Of a DNA stretch of 64,000 nt, positions 22,298 to 33,410 are shown one piece after another. The stretch spans positions 47,344,001 to 47,408,000 of the forward strand of contig CM043697.1 in the NCBI GenBank assembly GCA_023935145.1. The letters are read 5' to 3'. This stretch comes from Bretschneidera sinensis (lineage: Eukaryota > Streptophyta > Magnoliopsida > Brassicales > Akaniaceae). Both the position numbers and the translations under genes were made by a program. A model generated the notes under the pieces. It worked only from the letters and a program-made list of their open reading frames with translations. It was not told the origin of the DNA and searched no databases. The first letter of the stretch is position 1. The number at the start of each line of letters is the position of its first letter.

Positions 22298-22303
22298 AAA
22301 ACT

Positions 22304-23520
22304 TGTTGTGCGATAATCTACCTAAATTATTAAGCAAATAATCGAACTTGTTTTACTTGCAAGTGCACAAGGTCAATAGTAGTATAGTGTACAAATGCGA
22401 GATCATCTCCACAGGGATTGGTGAATTTCGTTTTAGAATTAGTTTCACAATGTAAAATGATAGAAATAAATATTGAGTTTAGATCGATAATGATAAGAAC
22501 ATAGGGCTTTGATATCCACCACTAATCATACTTTCCCAATAAGTAATGTGCCAATGCTCTAGCCCTACCATGAATACCTAATGGTTGTCAACCTAAGGGC
22601 TTGGTCCGCTCCTTAAGCTATTGATCTCCCTAAGCAACAAATTAGGCATCGTGTATACTCTAACTCTTTTCTCTTTTAAAGGATTCAGTATGGTGTATAC
22701 TGAGTTGTTCTTTAAGAGAGCATAAAGTTTATAGAAATTGACAACCACACGAGACCTAGGGCATGTTGTATACTCTCAGTTTCCTATGTTGATTAACCCA
22801 AGAACCATGTGAGGATTTCTTTTGTTACTATTGTCAGACCCAGGACTCGGCCATCCAAATAGATCTAACTAACTAATCCATACCACATGCGTATGTTTAT
22901 CAGACAAACACATATGAGGAATTCAATAAAACAGGCATTAATCAATTAAAGCATCATAACATGGCTATTTGCAAGGGCAACAATACTCATATATGGAAAA
23001 GCATAATTAGGGCTTCAATTGAGCCCTATTAAGAAGTTAGTTACACATGCTGATTATGCTAAACATCATCATAACATAAACTAAGTAGAAAAGAATAAAC
23101 CTGAAAAATACTGTGAAGAAGAGTCGTCAATTCCTCTCCAAAGCTTACAACTGAAGAAAGATAAAAAGTGTTGTTTCTGTGTTTCACAGGCCTCTTTATG
23201 AGGTTCTAAGGACACCTCGAAACCCTAATTTCCAAAACAAGACCCGAATCAATCTTTCCAAAACTGGCTCTGCCGCTATACTGTACGTGTGCGCTCGATC
23301 CCATGCTTTTACGCTCGAGCTTTCTATGTGTGCGCATGAGTACTTGTGCACTCGATCGCACTTGAATGCTTCCAGGTCATCCAGATTTCTTCCTTAGAGT
23401 TCCAAAATGCTACATTTTCTTCAATAACCTCTAAAAAACACAGAAAACACAAAAATGAAGTAGAATATACTAAAATACGTAAACAAATAGCTTAACAACT
23501 GTAAATTAAGGAGCTTAAAA
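22304..23520 (-). repeat. D 5' LTR, lacking the first ~25 bp of U3
   Basis: It aligns with the B1 LTRs along its length. A CGATCG-type cluster is at 23285-23370. It stops at the equivalent of TTTAAGCCCC in B1 and adjoins integrase sequence of G, so the terminal TGAT is missing. Confidence 0.75.
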
Positions 23521-23965
23521 GAAGACGACCTCTCGAGTTTCAAGTTGGTGATTGGGTATTTTTGAAGATATCTCCGTGGAAGGGTGTGTTGAGGTTTAAA
23601 AGAAGCGAAAGTTAAGGCTGAGATTTGTGGGACCATATGAGGTGATTGAGAGAATTGGACCAGTAGTATATTGATTGGATTTGCCCCCAGAGTTAAAGCA
23701 ATTACATAATGTGTTTCAGGTGTCACTGTTGAGAAAGTACTTACACGATGAATCTCATAATATCTCGAATCAGGCGATATAACTTCAGGAAGATTTGACT
23801 TTTATGCAAATACCGATCAGAATTCTAGACAGAAAGGAACAAGTCTTGCACAATAAAGTCATTCCTTTGATTCAAATATTATGGTAGAACGAATATGTCG
23901 AAGAAGTCACATGGGAGCATAAAGCAAGAATGAGGAAGGAACACCCCAACTCTTTCATGAATTAA
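23521..23965 (+). pseudogene. G integrase C-terminus and chromodomain-like tail
   Basis: Pieces in changing frames match the end of chromovirus integrase: RPLEFQVGD near 23530, a PPELKQLHNVFQVSLLRKY-like block near 23690, then the tail with RILDRKEQVLHNK near 23830 and a final EEVTWEH-type block. The whole is decayed by frameshifts and a TAG. E2 carries a better copy at 40560-41048. This tail resembles the Del/Tekay group, where it may help target the element to heterochromatin. Confidence 0.7.
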
Positions 23966-24073
23966 GTAAGGAAATTTTAGTGATTAAATTTTTGTAGGGT
24001 GGGTAGAATTGTAATATTCGTATTTGTAAAATAAGGGTAAAGAAGTACTATAATAAATATGACATAGAGTTAA

Positions 24074-24076
<3 letters not shown>

Positions 24077-24128
<52 letters not shown>

Positions 24129-24366
24129 AATGCGAAAGGTTTAATTTTTATAAAGAAATTCTAAAAAAATCGTGGACAGCATGTAAAAGGAAAAGAAAAA
24201 AAGAAAAAAAAATCTGACATCCAAAAGAAAAAGAAAATATGGCAACAGGTGTCGCCACATGTTGCCAAAAGAGGTATGTGATGCTACATGTAAGACAACA
24301 TCACAAATCATGGCAGCAAATTGGGGGGGGGGGGGGGGGGAGTGCTGAGTGTTGTATTGAAAATTT

Positions 24367-24414
<48 letters not shown>
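24077..24414. repeat. Microsatellites (AT)n, G18 and (TA)n inside the G LTR
   Basis: (AT)n at about 24077-24124, a run of 18 G at 24323-24340 and (TA)n at about 24368-24414. Long homopolymers and AT runs are also places where an assembly may be wrong. Confidence 0.9.
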
Positions 24415-24419
<5 letters not shown>

Positions 24420-25187
24420 AGTTTATTTTATTACTTACCAAATCCTATTTGGTTTTCCTTCAATTACTTTATTTCTTTAAACACTTCGGGATCGAAAGAA
24501 AGGTTGAAAGAGTAAAATTTTGAAGCGGTTTACGAGACAATTTTATAGAGAATCACAAGAAGCTCTAAGAAAAACAGAAGGTAATAACATGAAGTTTATT
24601 TTTGAAATTTTAGCATACATGAAATTTCCCGGAATTGAAAGTGAGAATTTTCAAATGGTGTGAATTATGAAAGAATTGAAGAATAAATTAGAAATTTAAT
24701 ATAAATATTATGTCAGGTGTTGAGGATTAGCAACCGGGGAAAATTGCTGAGAGGAGCAGGAAAGGCAAGGAGGTGATCCACGAGTAGCTCTAAGTGCTAC
24801 GTGGTGAATTAGATTTACTTTAAGTAATCAACATAAATATGAAATATATAGTGATAATATTAGAATAAATTATTAACTTATGCTTTGGTGGTAGATGAAA
24901 AAATTGGTTGATAGGTATGATAGGAATAATGGATGTGTAGAAAATTATTATATGAAAAGTAATATTATTAGATTAATGAGTCGATTTAATATTAAATGTG
25001 ATAAATGAAATTCCCGACGAGCTATGGTTGATGATTTGATATGATTTATGAGAAGAAGAATTTAGTGGAATTTTTCAGATAATAATTTGAGAATAATCAG
25101 GATAGCTAGTTTAAATGTCTGAATACATGCTTGTTTTTATTTTATTATTCATATCATTATTCATATGCATATGAATGAAATAAAAAA

Positions 25188-25327
25188 CCGGGAGGGCAGT
25201 CGGTCTAAACGAAAATAAAAGAACAGAGAATGCAGCCGGTCTAAATGAAAATAAAAGAACCAGGAAGGCAGCCGATCTAAATGAGAATGAAAGACGCTGG
25301 AAGGCAGCTGGTCTAAGATAAAAAAAC
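25188..25327 (+). repeat. 36-bp tandem repeat, about four copies, in the G LTR
   Basis: Units start near 25188, 25224, 25260 and 25296, each with a GGCAG(C/T)CGGTCTAAA-like core followed by AAAATAAAAGAAC. The related LTR at 38529-39420 has only one such core near 39070. Confidence 0.8.
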
Positions 25328-26214
25328 ATGTTGACATGTGGGAAGACGTTCCCAATAATAATAAAATTTAATTTCACGCATTGCATTTGCTTTAAATATT
25401 GATTGTTATTGCTTGATATGTTAAAGTGCTATTTATGATTGTAAATCTACTGATAGAGGAATGAGTCTCACAAAGAGACAAATATACAAAGGAAGAAATA
25501 TGAAAATATGTCTGATGAGTAACTTAAGAAGATATTGTGTAATAGGGGAATTATTAAATTGAGTAGTGATTACAAAATATTGTTATTGAATTATTTGAGG
25601 AAAAAGATGAATGAATATCGAAAGAATTTTTAGAAGTAATTGAATTATAAGATGTAACTAGGAGTATATAAAATCGAATACTTCTAGTAAATTTAATTCA
25701 CTGAGCTTGTGAAGCTCACTCCTCATTGTATAAAGATTTTAGGTAGTAGACAGGATAGATAGTTTGGTGAGTTGAGATTCAGACGAAATCATTATATGTA
25801 AGCCACGTGCGTGTCCACATCTTCAGACTAATGAGAAAATAAAACTTTATTTGTAAATAGTCATGCATATTACGTTGTATAAAATGTTTAAGTCAATATC
25901 AGAAAGATGTATCTCCCTTGTTGAAGGTTGAGGATTGATGAAAAAAATTTGTTGGTATTATTTTTATTGTAGCATATATGTGTCGTGCTGGGATTTTCAA
26001 AATGTGACAACACCGTGTTGGGGGTGGTCAACCCGGGATGGGTCGTTACAGGTAATTAGAATTTAATCACTTCAAATCAAACGCCTACAACTCTTAACCA
26101 ACCCATTGGGTCATCCTCTAACGCTTTGGATTGAAAAGGACAAGATTTGAAAACCTAAAAACTAAAAATAAGGTTGACAAATAAACTATTTTCATCATAC
26201 ATTCGATTGTGAAA

Positions 26215-26269
26215 TGTTGTGCAAAAATCTTCCTAAATTAATAAGCAAATAATTGAACGTTTTACTTGT
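26215..26269 (-). repeat. LTR tail of F (U5 end)
   Basis: It matches the U5 end of B-type LTRs (plus-strand start TGTTGTGC, then CCTAAATTAATAAGCAAATA). It is joined directly to the post-pol spacer. Confidence 0.7.
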
Positions 26270-26640
26270 GCGTAGATGTGTGCGTGTGTGGATGTGCTCG
26301 CACCTTTGGGCACACGATGATAGTACAATTGATCGAACTACACACTGTAAGAGGTTTCTACGCTCTATCGCAAGGACAGAATGCCATACCTATATACTGA
26401 ACCACTAAATTAACTAAGGAAAAATAAGAAAAACTTACAAATATTGAAAAACAACAAAAATCGATGAAGATGAGTGTACCATACTCAGTGGCCTCAGTAC
26501 CACTGATCTCAATAAAGGTGCATGAGCTACACATTTATCAAAGTCTGGATTGCTCAAACGCTCTCTACAGTAGCTTCAGTGCTACTCTTTTGGAAAGGTG
26601 CACTTGAAGTCCACCAAATGTGGCTCAAGTGCTCTTGGTG
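26270..26640 (-). other. F post-pol spacer with degenerate palindrome words
   Basis: 26465-26640 matches the spacers of D (19381-19560) and B1 (45480-45640). 26280-26400 contains decayed CGATCG-type words. No gene. Confidence 0.6.
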
Positions 26641-27063
26641 CTGCTACATATTGGATAGACTAGAGTGCCAAATCTTCATCTCTTGGTAGCAATTTGATTT
26701 CAAAGTATGGCTTTACTCTGTGTCCATTCACTGTGAATGTCCAATTGCTGTCAGAACTATGAACCTCCAAAGCGCTATAAAGGAATACCTTGGTGATAAC
26801 ATAAGGACCAGACCATCGGGACTTGAGCTTACCTAGGAACAGTCTTAATCAAGAATTTTAGATCAACATCTTTTGTCCCACATGAAACTCCTTCCTAACC
26901 AGTTGTTTTTCATGATATGCTTTGGTTCTTTCCTTGTAGAGCTTGGCGTTCTCATATGCATCATGCCTCAATTCTTCCAGCTCATTTAAGTGCAGCTTTC
27001 TCTTATCATCTGCTTGTTTCATGTCAAATTTGAACATCTTGATGGCCCAATATGCTCGATGCT
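26641..27063 (-). pseudogene. F integrase C-terminal part
   Basis: It starts at the solo LTR with (H)[13 protein letters not shown], continues through a charged helical region ([20 protein letters not shown]) to VGQKMLI, then after a stop near 26855 to the GKLKSRWSGPYVITKV block typical of Athila-like integrase. The reading matches the core at 28559 onwards across the LTR insertion. Confidence 0.75.
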
Positions 27064-28558
27064 TGATGAGAGTCATAAAATGCATCTAAACAATACTTAA
27101 TTGTTAGCATTTTAGTGTTGATCGAGGTTGGAATTACACTTTTATACCTTAATAACTCTAAAGTGTTATTCTTGAATCGTTAACTTTTTTCAGTGCATTT
27201 TCAGGTACTTTGAGCTTAAAAAAGAGATAGAAAAGCTATCATCATTTTAAGCACGAAGCTTCAATGAATACTCGAGTGAGATAATGGTCGCGGAAGAGCT
27301 AAGATGAAGAGAAACCAAGAAAGGAGTTTCACTAAATTGCCAAAATTGCCCATATCGATCAGTCATTTTTTAAAATTAAACTGTATTGATGCAGGAAGAA
27401 CAATCAGATGAGCCATATATGCTTAGAAAGATCTAGAAGTCTATTTTTTCGAGAATTTTACGGTTAGTAAAAATTATTTTTCTAGAGAAAGTTATGGCAG
27501 TTTAAGTAGACAAAGGTCAGGCTGTGAGGGCTGTGCGGGATTTCAGTGTGAGCAGAAGTTTTTGGGCTTAAATTCCACATCCCACATCGGTTGGAAACAC
27601 ATTTCTATATCCCACATCCCACATTGGATTAGAAACACATTGCACTCATGGTATTTGCCTATATAAGACCCACTCCACTTCAGCTTTGAGGACCATCGGA
27701 GAATCTGAGATCATCTGAGATCATCAGAAAGTGAATCCAGAGGGCCTTTAGGAGCTATCCAGAGGGCCCTTAGGAGGAATCCGAAGTACTTTGGGAGGGT
27801 AATCTGAGGAATCGCTGAAGCTTTCACTACCAAGGAGGAGATTATCATTGAGAGGCTGGAGGCAACTCAAGGACACATGAGCCCCATAGCCGACTAGTCT
27901 CCAAGCAAGGCGAAGGTATGAATCCCTAGGTGTAGTTGTTCTTATTTTCTTTTATTTGATTCAGTTGTAGTTTAGGATTATCTTCATTAAACACTGTTAT
28001 GTTTTATTCTTTAATTTAATTAGTAGATTTCTTATTAGTTCAGTGATTGCATGCTTCTTTTCCATATAAGTCTAGTCATGCTCTTCTTATGTGTATTTGT
28101 TTGGGTGTAATTGAGTCCGGTAGATCTCTTTTATAGATTTTTCCATTGCTATAGTATTGTCATTTAGATATATCATTGTCTTTTGATAATTTATAAGTTA
28201 GGTCATGTGTGCTTGAAAGTAAAGAATAATTCATATCAATTACATTAGGGTTTATACATGCGCTTTAATTGAATATTTGCCGATTTCCTGTTTGGGATGT
28301 GAAACTTGCAATCGAGATAAAAACAACTGAATCAAGTTAGGATTAAGACAATGAACCTAGGGAGGATTTCCATAACCTTGTTGTTTCTTTATTATATTAT
28401 TTACACAATTTTCACACAATCAACAATTCAGATTTTGTCACTTTAACTTTTATCGTTTGTGTTGAGGTTTACACCTTCTTTTGTAATTAGTTTGTTCCCT
28501 GTGGAATCGACACCCCAAATCTGTACTATAATACCGCATTATGTTTTGGGCATAATCA
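27064..28558 (+). mobile_element. Solo LTR, A-type ends with C-type centre, TSD ATGCT
   Basis: It opens TGATGAGAG and closes CATAATCA, the A/J-family ends, and is flanked on both sides by ATGCT (27059-27063 and 28559-28563), a perfect 5-bp target duplication. The first ~225 bp and the part after about 27880 match A LTRs. About 27300-27640 instead matches C LTRs (GAGTTTCACTAAA, AGAAAGTTATGG, CCCACATCGG). TATA box TATATAA at 27660-27666. It lies in the integrase gene of F and formed by LTR-LTR recombination or a similar loss of the internal part. Confidence 0.9.
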
Positions 28559-29300
28559 ATGCTCTAACTCCATCAGTAGATGACATGCTTTCCCAAAGAC
28601 TAATCGATATGGAGACATACCAATTAGAGTCTTGTATGATGTCCTATATGCCCATATTGCATCATTTAGGCGCAGAGACCAATCCTTCCTACTAGGATTC
28701 ATGGTCCTCTCTAGGAGGCCTTTGATTTCTCAGTTGCTTATCTCATCTTGGCCACTAGTTTAAGGATGATAGGGAGTGCCAACCTTATAGGTGATCCCAT
28801 ACTTCTTCATCAAGGAGGCAAAAGACTGGTTATGGAAGTGGCTTCCTCCATCACTGATTATTGCTCTTAGAGTCCCAAACCTAGTAAAGATGTTATCCTG
28901 CAAAAACTTCACAACCACTTTGTGATCATTAGTCTTTGAGGGGACAACCTCGACCCATTTAGACACATAATCCACACCCACAAGAATATACAAATAGCCA
29001 TATGAGTTAGGAAAAGGACCCATAAAGTCAATACCCTAGACATCAAAAAGCTCTACCACATGAATATTTTGCAATGGCATCTGATTTCTGGATGAGATGT
29101 TACCTGTCCTCTGGCATCTATCGCATGAGCTGCAAAAATGAAAAGGCATTTTTAAACAAATTAGGCCAATAAAAACTTGATTATAATACCTTAAGAGCTG
29201 TTCCCTTAGCCCCAAAGTGTCCCCCACAAGCAAACTGATGGCAATACTGCAATATGATCAAATGCTCCTCCTCTGAGACACACCTTCTAATGATTTGATC
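28559..29300 (-). pseudogene. F integrase zinc-binding region and catalytic core
   Basis: Catalytic core at 28760-29023: first Asp in VGVDYVSKW, second in ISDGGSHF, then YHP and a stop. The Glu block (DEISN) follows about 30 bp further on, so all three acidic residues are recognisable. The HHCC finger (YCHQFACGGH, then CDRCQ) is at 29036-29260 but spread over frames with stops. The end reads [13 protein letters not shown] and meets the solo LTR. Confidence 0.75.
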
Positions 29301-30000
29301 AGGGAAGAATTTGAACAGATAGGGGTCATCCCAATGGTAATGTTAAGATATAGACATCAACCGCTTCCTTTCTTGACTAGACATACCTAGAAGAAAAATC
29401 TTGGCAGTTATATAATTAACAATATCAGTATACCATGGAAGTTGAACCTCTATTGCAAACAATTGTTCATCAGGGAAACTTTCATTCAATGGAAGCTCAT
29501 CTTTGTCTTCTTCATGAGGTAGCCTAGGTAGGTGATCTGTAACTACATTCTCACTACCTTTCTTGTCTCTAATCTCCAAGTCAAACTCTTGCAGTAAGAA
29601 TACCCATCTGATCAACCTAGGCTTTGCATCTTTCTTAGCAAACAAATATCTCAAAACAGCATGGTCAGTGAATACAATAACCTTAGAGCCAATCAGGTAT
29701 GATTTGAACTTCTCCAAAGCAAAAATGACAGCTAAAAATTCTTTCTCAGTAGTATAATCATTTAGCTAAACATCATTTAAAGTTCTAGAAGCATAATGGA
29801 TAGCATGAGGTACCTTATTGATTCTCTGGCCCAAGATAGCTCCCAAGGCGAAGTCACTGGCATCACACATCAGCTCAACTAGAAGACTTCAATCAGGTGC
29901 CATCATTATTAGTGCAGTGGTGAGCAATTTTTTCAATATATTGAAGCTTCCATACATTCATCAGTCCATTCAAACTTGGTATCTTTGGCTAGCAATGCAC
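29301..30000 (-). pseudogene. F RNase H
   Basis: The main open piece is 29343-29717: [20 protein letters not shown], then [17 protein letters not shown] and [11 protein letters not shown], typical of Athila-like RNase H. Upstream (29720-30000), the thumb and N-terminal RNase H blocks continue on the minus strand with stops. One stop also separates it from the integrase region. Confidence 0.7.
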
Positions 30001-31050
30001 ATAGGGGTCTAGAGGTCTTGGAAAAGTCCTTGATAAATCATCTGTAAAATCCAGCATGTTCAAGGAAACTTCTGACACCTTTGGCTATTAGAGGAGGGGG
30101 TAGTTTTGAAATAATGTTGATCTTGGCCTTGTCCACCTCAATACCCTTGTTGGAATTGGAATGACCCAACATAATGCCTTGTTGAACCATGAAGTGACAT
30201 TTTTCCCAGTTTAGCACTAAGTTTCATTCTTCACATCTCTTGAGGACACTCTTTAGATGATTGAGGCATTCATCAAAATTAGAACCAAAAACACTAAAAT
30301 TATCCATAACTACCTCAACGAATTTTTCCACCATGTCGGAAAAAATGCTCATCATGCATCTTTGAAAGGTGGCTGGTGCATTGCATAATCCAAATGGCAT
30401 CATTCTATAAGTAAATATACCAAAAGGACATGTGAAGGTGGTCTTGTCATGGTCCTCTGGTGCTATTGCAATCTGGTTGTAACCACTATACCCATCCAAG
30501 AAGCAATAGTAACTATAGCCAACTAATCTTTCTAGCATCTAATCAATGAATGGTAATGGAAAATGATCTTTTCTGGTCACCTTGTTCAGCCTTCTGTAGT
30601 CGATGAATGCCCTCTAACCAGTGGTTATTCTTGTAGCTATTAGCTCCTCATCTTCATTTTTCACCACTGTGATCCCACTCTTCTTTGGAACAACTTAAAC
30701 TGGACTTACCCATTTACTGTCTGAGATGGGGTAGATAATGCCAACATCCAGTAGTTTCAATACCTCCGCCTTGACTACCTCCTTCATGTGTAGGTTTAGT
30801 CTTCTTTGTGCATCCCTGGTGGGCTTTGCTTTGTCTTCAAGATAGATATGATGCACGCATATGGCTGGACTTATCCCCTTGATGTCAGCAATGGTCCATC
30901 CGATAGCAGTTCTATGCTCTCTAAGAACTCTCGACAACTTCTCTTCTTCCCCAAAACTTAGATTTGCAGCAACTATCATAGGTAGTGTCTTACTCTCTCC
31001 CAGATAAGCATAAGTTAGATGCTCTGGCAGCTGCTTTAATTCCAAATTTG
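30001..31050 (-). pseudogene. F reverse transcriptase, active site changed
   Basis: The N-terminal part at 30695-31045 (EHRTAIGWTIADIKGISPA, QRRLNLHMKEVV, GIIYPISDSKWVSPV) is followed after a stop by an N-to-central stretch to 30540. The core is at 30224-30538: FLDGYSGYNQIAIAPED keeps the first catalytic Asp, but the active-site loop reads V-M-D-N-F-S where the family has M-D-D-F-S, so one catalytic Asp is Asn. RT is therefore inactive even apart from the stops. Confidence 0.8.
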
Positions 31051-31690
31051 GTGTCTGGAAAATAGAAGGAGAAGAGTAGTATTAGTAGGCACAAGAGTCT
31101 TAAATGGAGGGGTGTACTTACTTGGATGCATTGGAGAGGCCTCAAGGAGGTGCACAGCTTTAATGATGTCATCAGTAACATCTTTCGATTCTGGCTCAAT
31201 ATCCGATCTTGTGAAACTATGGGTGAGGGTGGTCTCTAATGGATTAATGTGATGGACCTGAAAAGCTTGCTAAACAACACCTTGCATCATACATACATTA
31301 AAACATTCCTTATCATCTTGGGGTAATTTTAATGCATCAAATATTTTGAATTCTATCTTCTCACCATTTACCTTCATACTTACAGTATCCTTTTTCACAC
31401 AAATTTTTGTATCAATAATTCTCATAAAGGGTCTTCCTAAGATGATGGACAAAGGTAATGGCATAGGAGATTCTTCCTTATTTAATAAAATAAAATCAGC
31501 AGGTAAAATAAATTCACCTACCTTTACCAAGACATCCTCAAGAATACCTCTTGGTCTTTTGATGCTTCTGTCTACCAATTGCAAGGTGATTGAAGCTCCC
31601 CCAAACCTAGTGTCTCGAATACAGTGTATGGCAGCAAATTGACACCCATCCCTAGATCTAGTAGTGCACGCTTAAAAAGCTTGTCACCTA
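31051..31690 (-). pseudogene. F aspartic protease and following linker
   Basis: 31270-31584 codes the retropepsin C-terminal half (VGEFILPADFILLNKEES, LPLSIILGRPFM). The active-site block lies just upstream (31590-31690) and is frame-disrupted. The linker at 31051-31265 leads into RT and contains the (V)HHI.PLE words also found in A1, B1 and D. Confidence 0.65.
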
Positions 31691-32910
31691 TCTTGCAAGG
31701 AATGGTAAACGCCTACCTGGATCTTTTAGCTTTTGTGGGAGTTTCATTAACAATACCGCACTTACCTCTTCAATTAAAGCCACTGTTTCATGCTCCTGAA
31801 ACTTCCTTTTAAGAGTGCAACAATCTTTCAAATATTTAGCATATGCAGGAATTTGTTGAATTGCATCTAATAAATGGATGTTAATCTCTACTTTTCTCAA
31901 AGTTTCAAAAATATCAAGCAATTTATTTTCTTTCTTTGGCTTTACTAACCTTTGAGGGAAAGGAGGTGCATTCACCTTCTCTATTTCACGTACTATGGAT
32001 ATGGATGCTTTATCCGAAGATGCTTGTGCAAGCTCATCAGCTCCTGCGATTTTACCATTTCTGAGAGTTGTAACAGCCTTCAATTGCTGGTGTCCTCCTG
32101 GATTAGGTAGTGTTTGGGCTGGAAGTTCACCCTACTTTCTTCCACTTAGCTCCTTAGCTAATTTCCCCACTTGTACTTCCAGTCTCTGAATAGCTTGCTC
32201 ATGCTTTGTAGTTGTTTGTCTTTGCTCAGTCCGAAATTGTCTTTCATCTGCCATAAATTGATCTTGTGAAGTCATCAGTTGTTGTTGTTGAGTTGTCAAT
32301 TGCCTTACAATACTCTTTAGGTCACTCTTCTTTGACTCCTGAACTAGTTGGGCTGTTTATTGGGAGTTCCTTTGCTGCTCTTGAAGGTTCAGGGCATTTT
32401 GATTTTTATTCCATGAGAAGTTGGGGTGGTTTCACCACCCTGGATTATAAGTATTGGCGTATGGATTGTTCTTGGGAGGAAAATTGTTCTATCCCACATA
32501 GTTTGCTTGCTCTTGATCTGCAGATGAATACAAAGGGCAAGTCTCAGTAGTGTGATCAAAATGAGAACATATAGCATATACCTGGAGTTGTGTGGCTTGT
32601 GGACTAGGTGGGATATTCTAAGCAGTTATGGCTTTTACGATCATATCTAGCTTTCTTTCCACATTGGCCATCTGATTTGGAGATCCACCATTTAAGTTCA
32701 CTTCATACATACCCTTGCTCTTTACTCTTTGTCTCCCTCTAGATGAGAATTGTTGGGTGTGCTCATTTAATGTCTCAAAAAGCTGTATAGCTTCTTCACT
32801 GCTCTTTTCCATACCTGAATCAACAATACCTTTATTCATGTCATTTAGACCTTCATAAAAAGCTTGTACCAGCTCATCTTGAGGTAGGTTGTGATGTGGA
32901 CACTTGAGAA
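31688..32910 (-). pseudogene. F gag, N-terminus missing
   Basis: Core piece 32618-32910 ([32 protein letters not shown]); then, after a stop, a zinc-knuckle region with H and C residues (HFDHTTETC) near 32560; a Gln-rich coiled-coil segment near 32280; and a Lys-rich tail at 31688-32083 (KVEINIHLLDAIQQIPAYAK). Stops separate the pieces but the order equals B1 gag. The 5' third is replaced at 32911 by E-derived sequence. Confidence 0.75.
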
Positions 32911-32934
32911 GTCGAAAATCCAGTAGCAATTTGG
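32911..32934 (+). other. 24-bp E2-like fragment at the F/E1 junction
   Basis: GTCGAAAATCCAGTAGCA and the next six bases match the first bases of E2 (39421-39444) with one mismatch, in plus orientation, although the neighbouring E1 sequence is in minus orientation. Confidence 0.8.
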
Positions 32935-33410
32935 AAACTTCTTAGTTCCTCAATTAACTCAGAATCATAAGTCTTCAAAGTTGCCAACTTGCTACTTGAT
33001 TTTCGACTTAACACATCAGCCACCATGTTAGCCTTTCCAGGATGATAACTTTTGGTACATTTATAGTCACTAATCAGTTCCATCCATCGCCTTTGTCTTA
33101 AGTTTAACTTCTTTTGGATGGGTAGATACTTGAGGCTTTTGTGGTCCATAATGATCTCACATCTTACTCCATAAAGATGATGTCTCCAAATTTTTTGGGA
33201 AAAGACTATCGCTTCCAACTCTAGGTCATGGGTGGGGTAGTTCCTTTCATGGTTCTTCAATTGGCATGAAGCATAAGCAACTACCTTTCCATGCTGCATC
33301 AGGACACAACCTAACCCTTGATGTGAAGTATCACTGTAAACCATAAACCCCTCATCACTTGAAGGAATGATTAACACCGGTACCATTGACACCTTTCCTT
33401 CAACACTTGA
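32935..33410 (-). pseudogene. E1 RNase H
   Basis: The open piece holds the RNase H blocks [43 protein letters not shown] and [10 protein letters not shown], with the acidic residues in place. It ends in ELIEELRSF at the inverted junction, and the next bases code nothing of the element. It is one of the better preserved domains in the window. Confidence 0.8.

Larger units (their letters stand above)
11297..23520 (-). mobile_element. D: Athila-like element lacking RT and integrase, split by C
   Basis: Read on the minus strand: 5' LTR (23520-22304), Asp-type primer site, gag, protease, a short post-pol spacer, a promoter-like spacer, an env-position ORF, the 3' noncoding region. RT, RNase H and integrase are absent. 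The order and the missing block match B1. C is inserted in the env-position ORF. The 3' LTR is not present: the copia element abuts the 3' noncoding region at 11297. The coding parts carry more stops than those of B1. Confidence 0.75.
24010..26050 (+). repeat. G 3' LTR
   Basis: It follows a purine-rich tract (GTAGGGTGGGTAGAAT) and has matching inverted ends TGTAA...TTACA. It contains long microsatellites near its start, an inverted repeat GGCAACA/TGTTGCC at 24241-24266 and a 36-bp tandem repeat at 25188-25327. Part of the same family is at 38529-39420, sharing CATGTGGGAAGACGTTCCCA. Confidence 0.8.
26215..32910 (-). mobile_element. F: Athila-like element with full pol order, truncated at both ends
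   Basis: Minus-strand order gag, protease, RT, RNase H, integrase, post-pol spacer, then a 55-bp LTR tail. It is the only element of its group in the window with RT, RNase H and integrase together. The gag N-terminus is cut at 32910 by the E junction. At the other end the env-position ORF, 3' noncoding region and most of the LTR are missing. A solo LTR sits in the integrase gene. The 164 bp between F and the G LTR (26051-26214) show nothing recognisable. Confidence 0.8.

Noticed and set aside
24321..24515. Open frame with a long IYIYIY stretch
   Set aside because: Translation of G18 and (TA)n microsatellites in the G LTR.
25188..25327. CRISPR-like array
   Set aside because: Units are directly adjacent without unique spacers and lie in a plant LTR.
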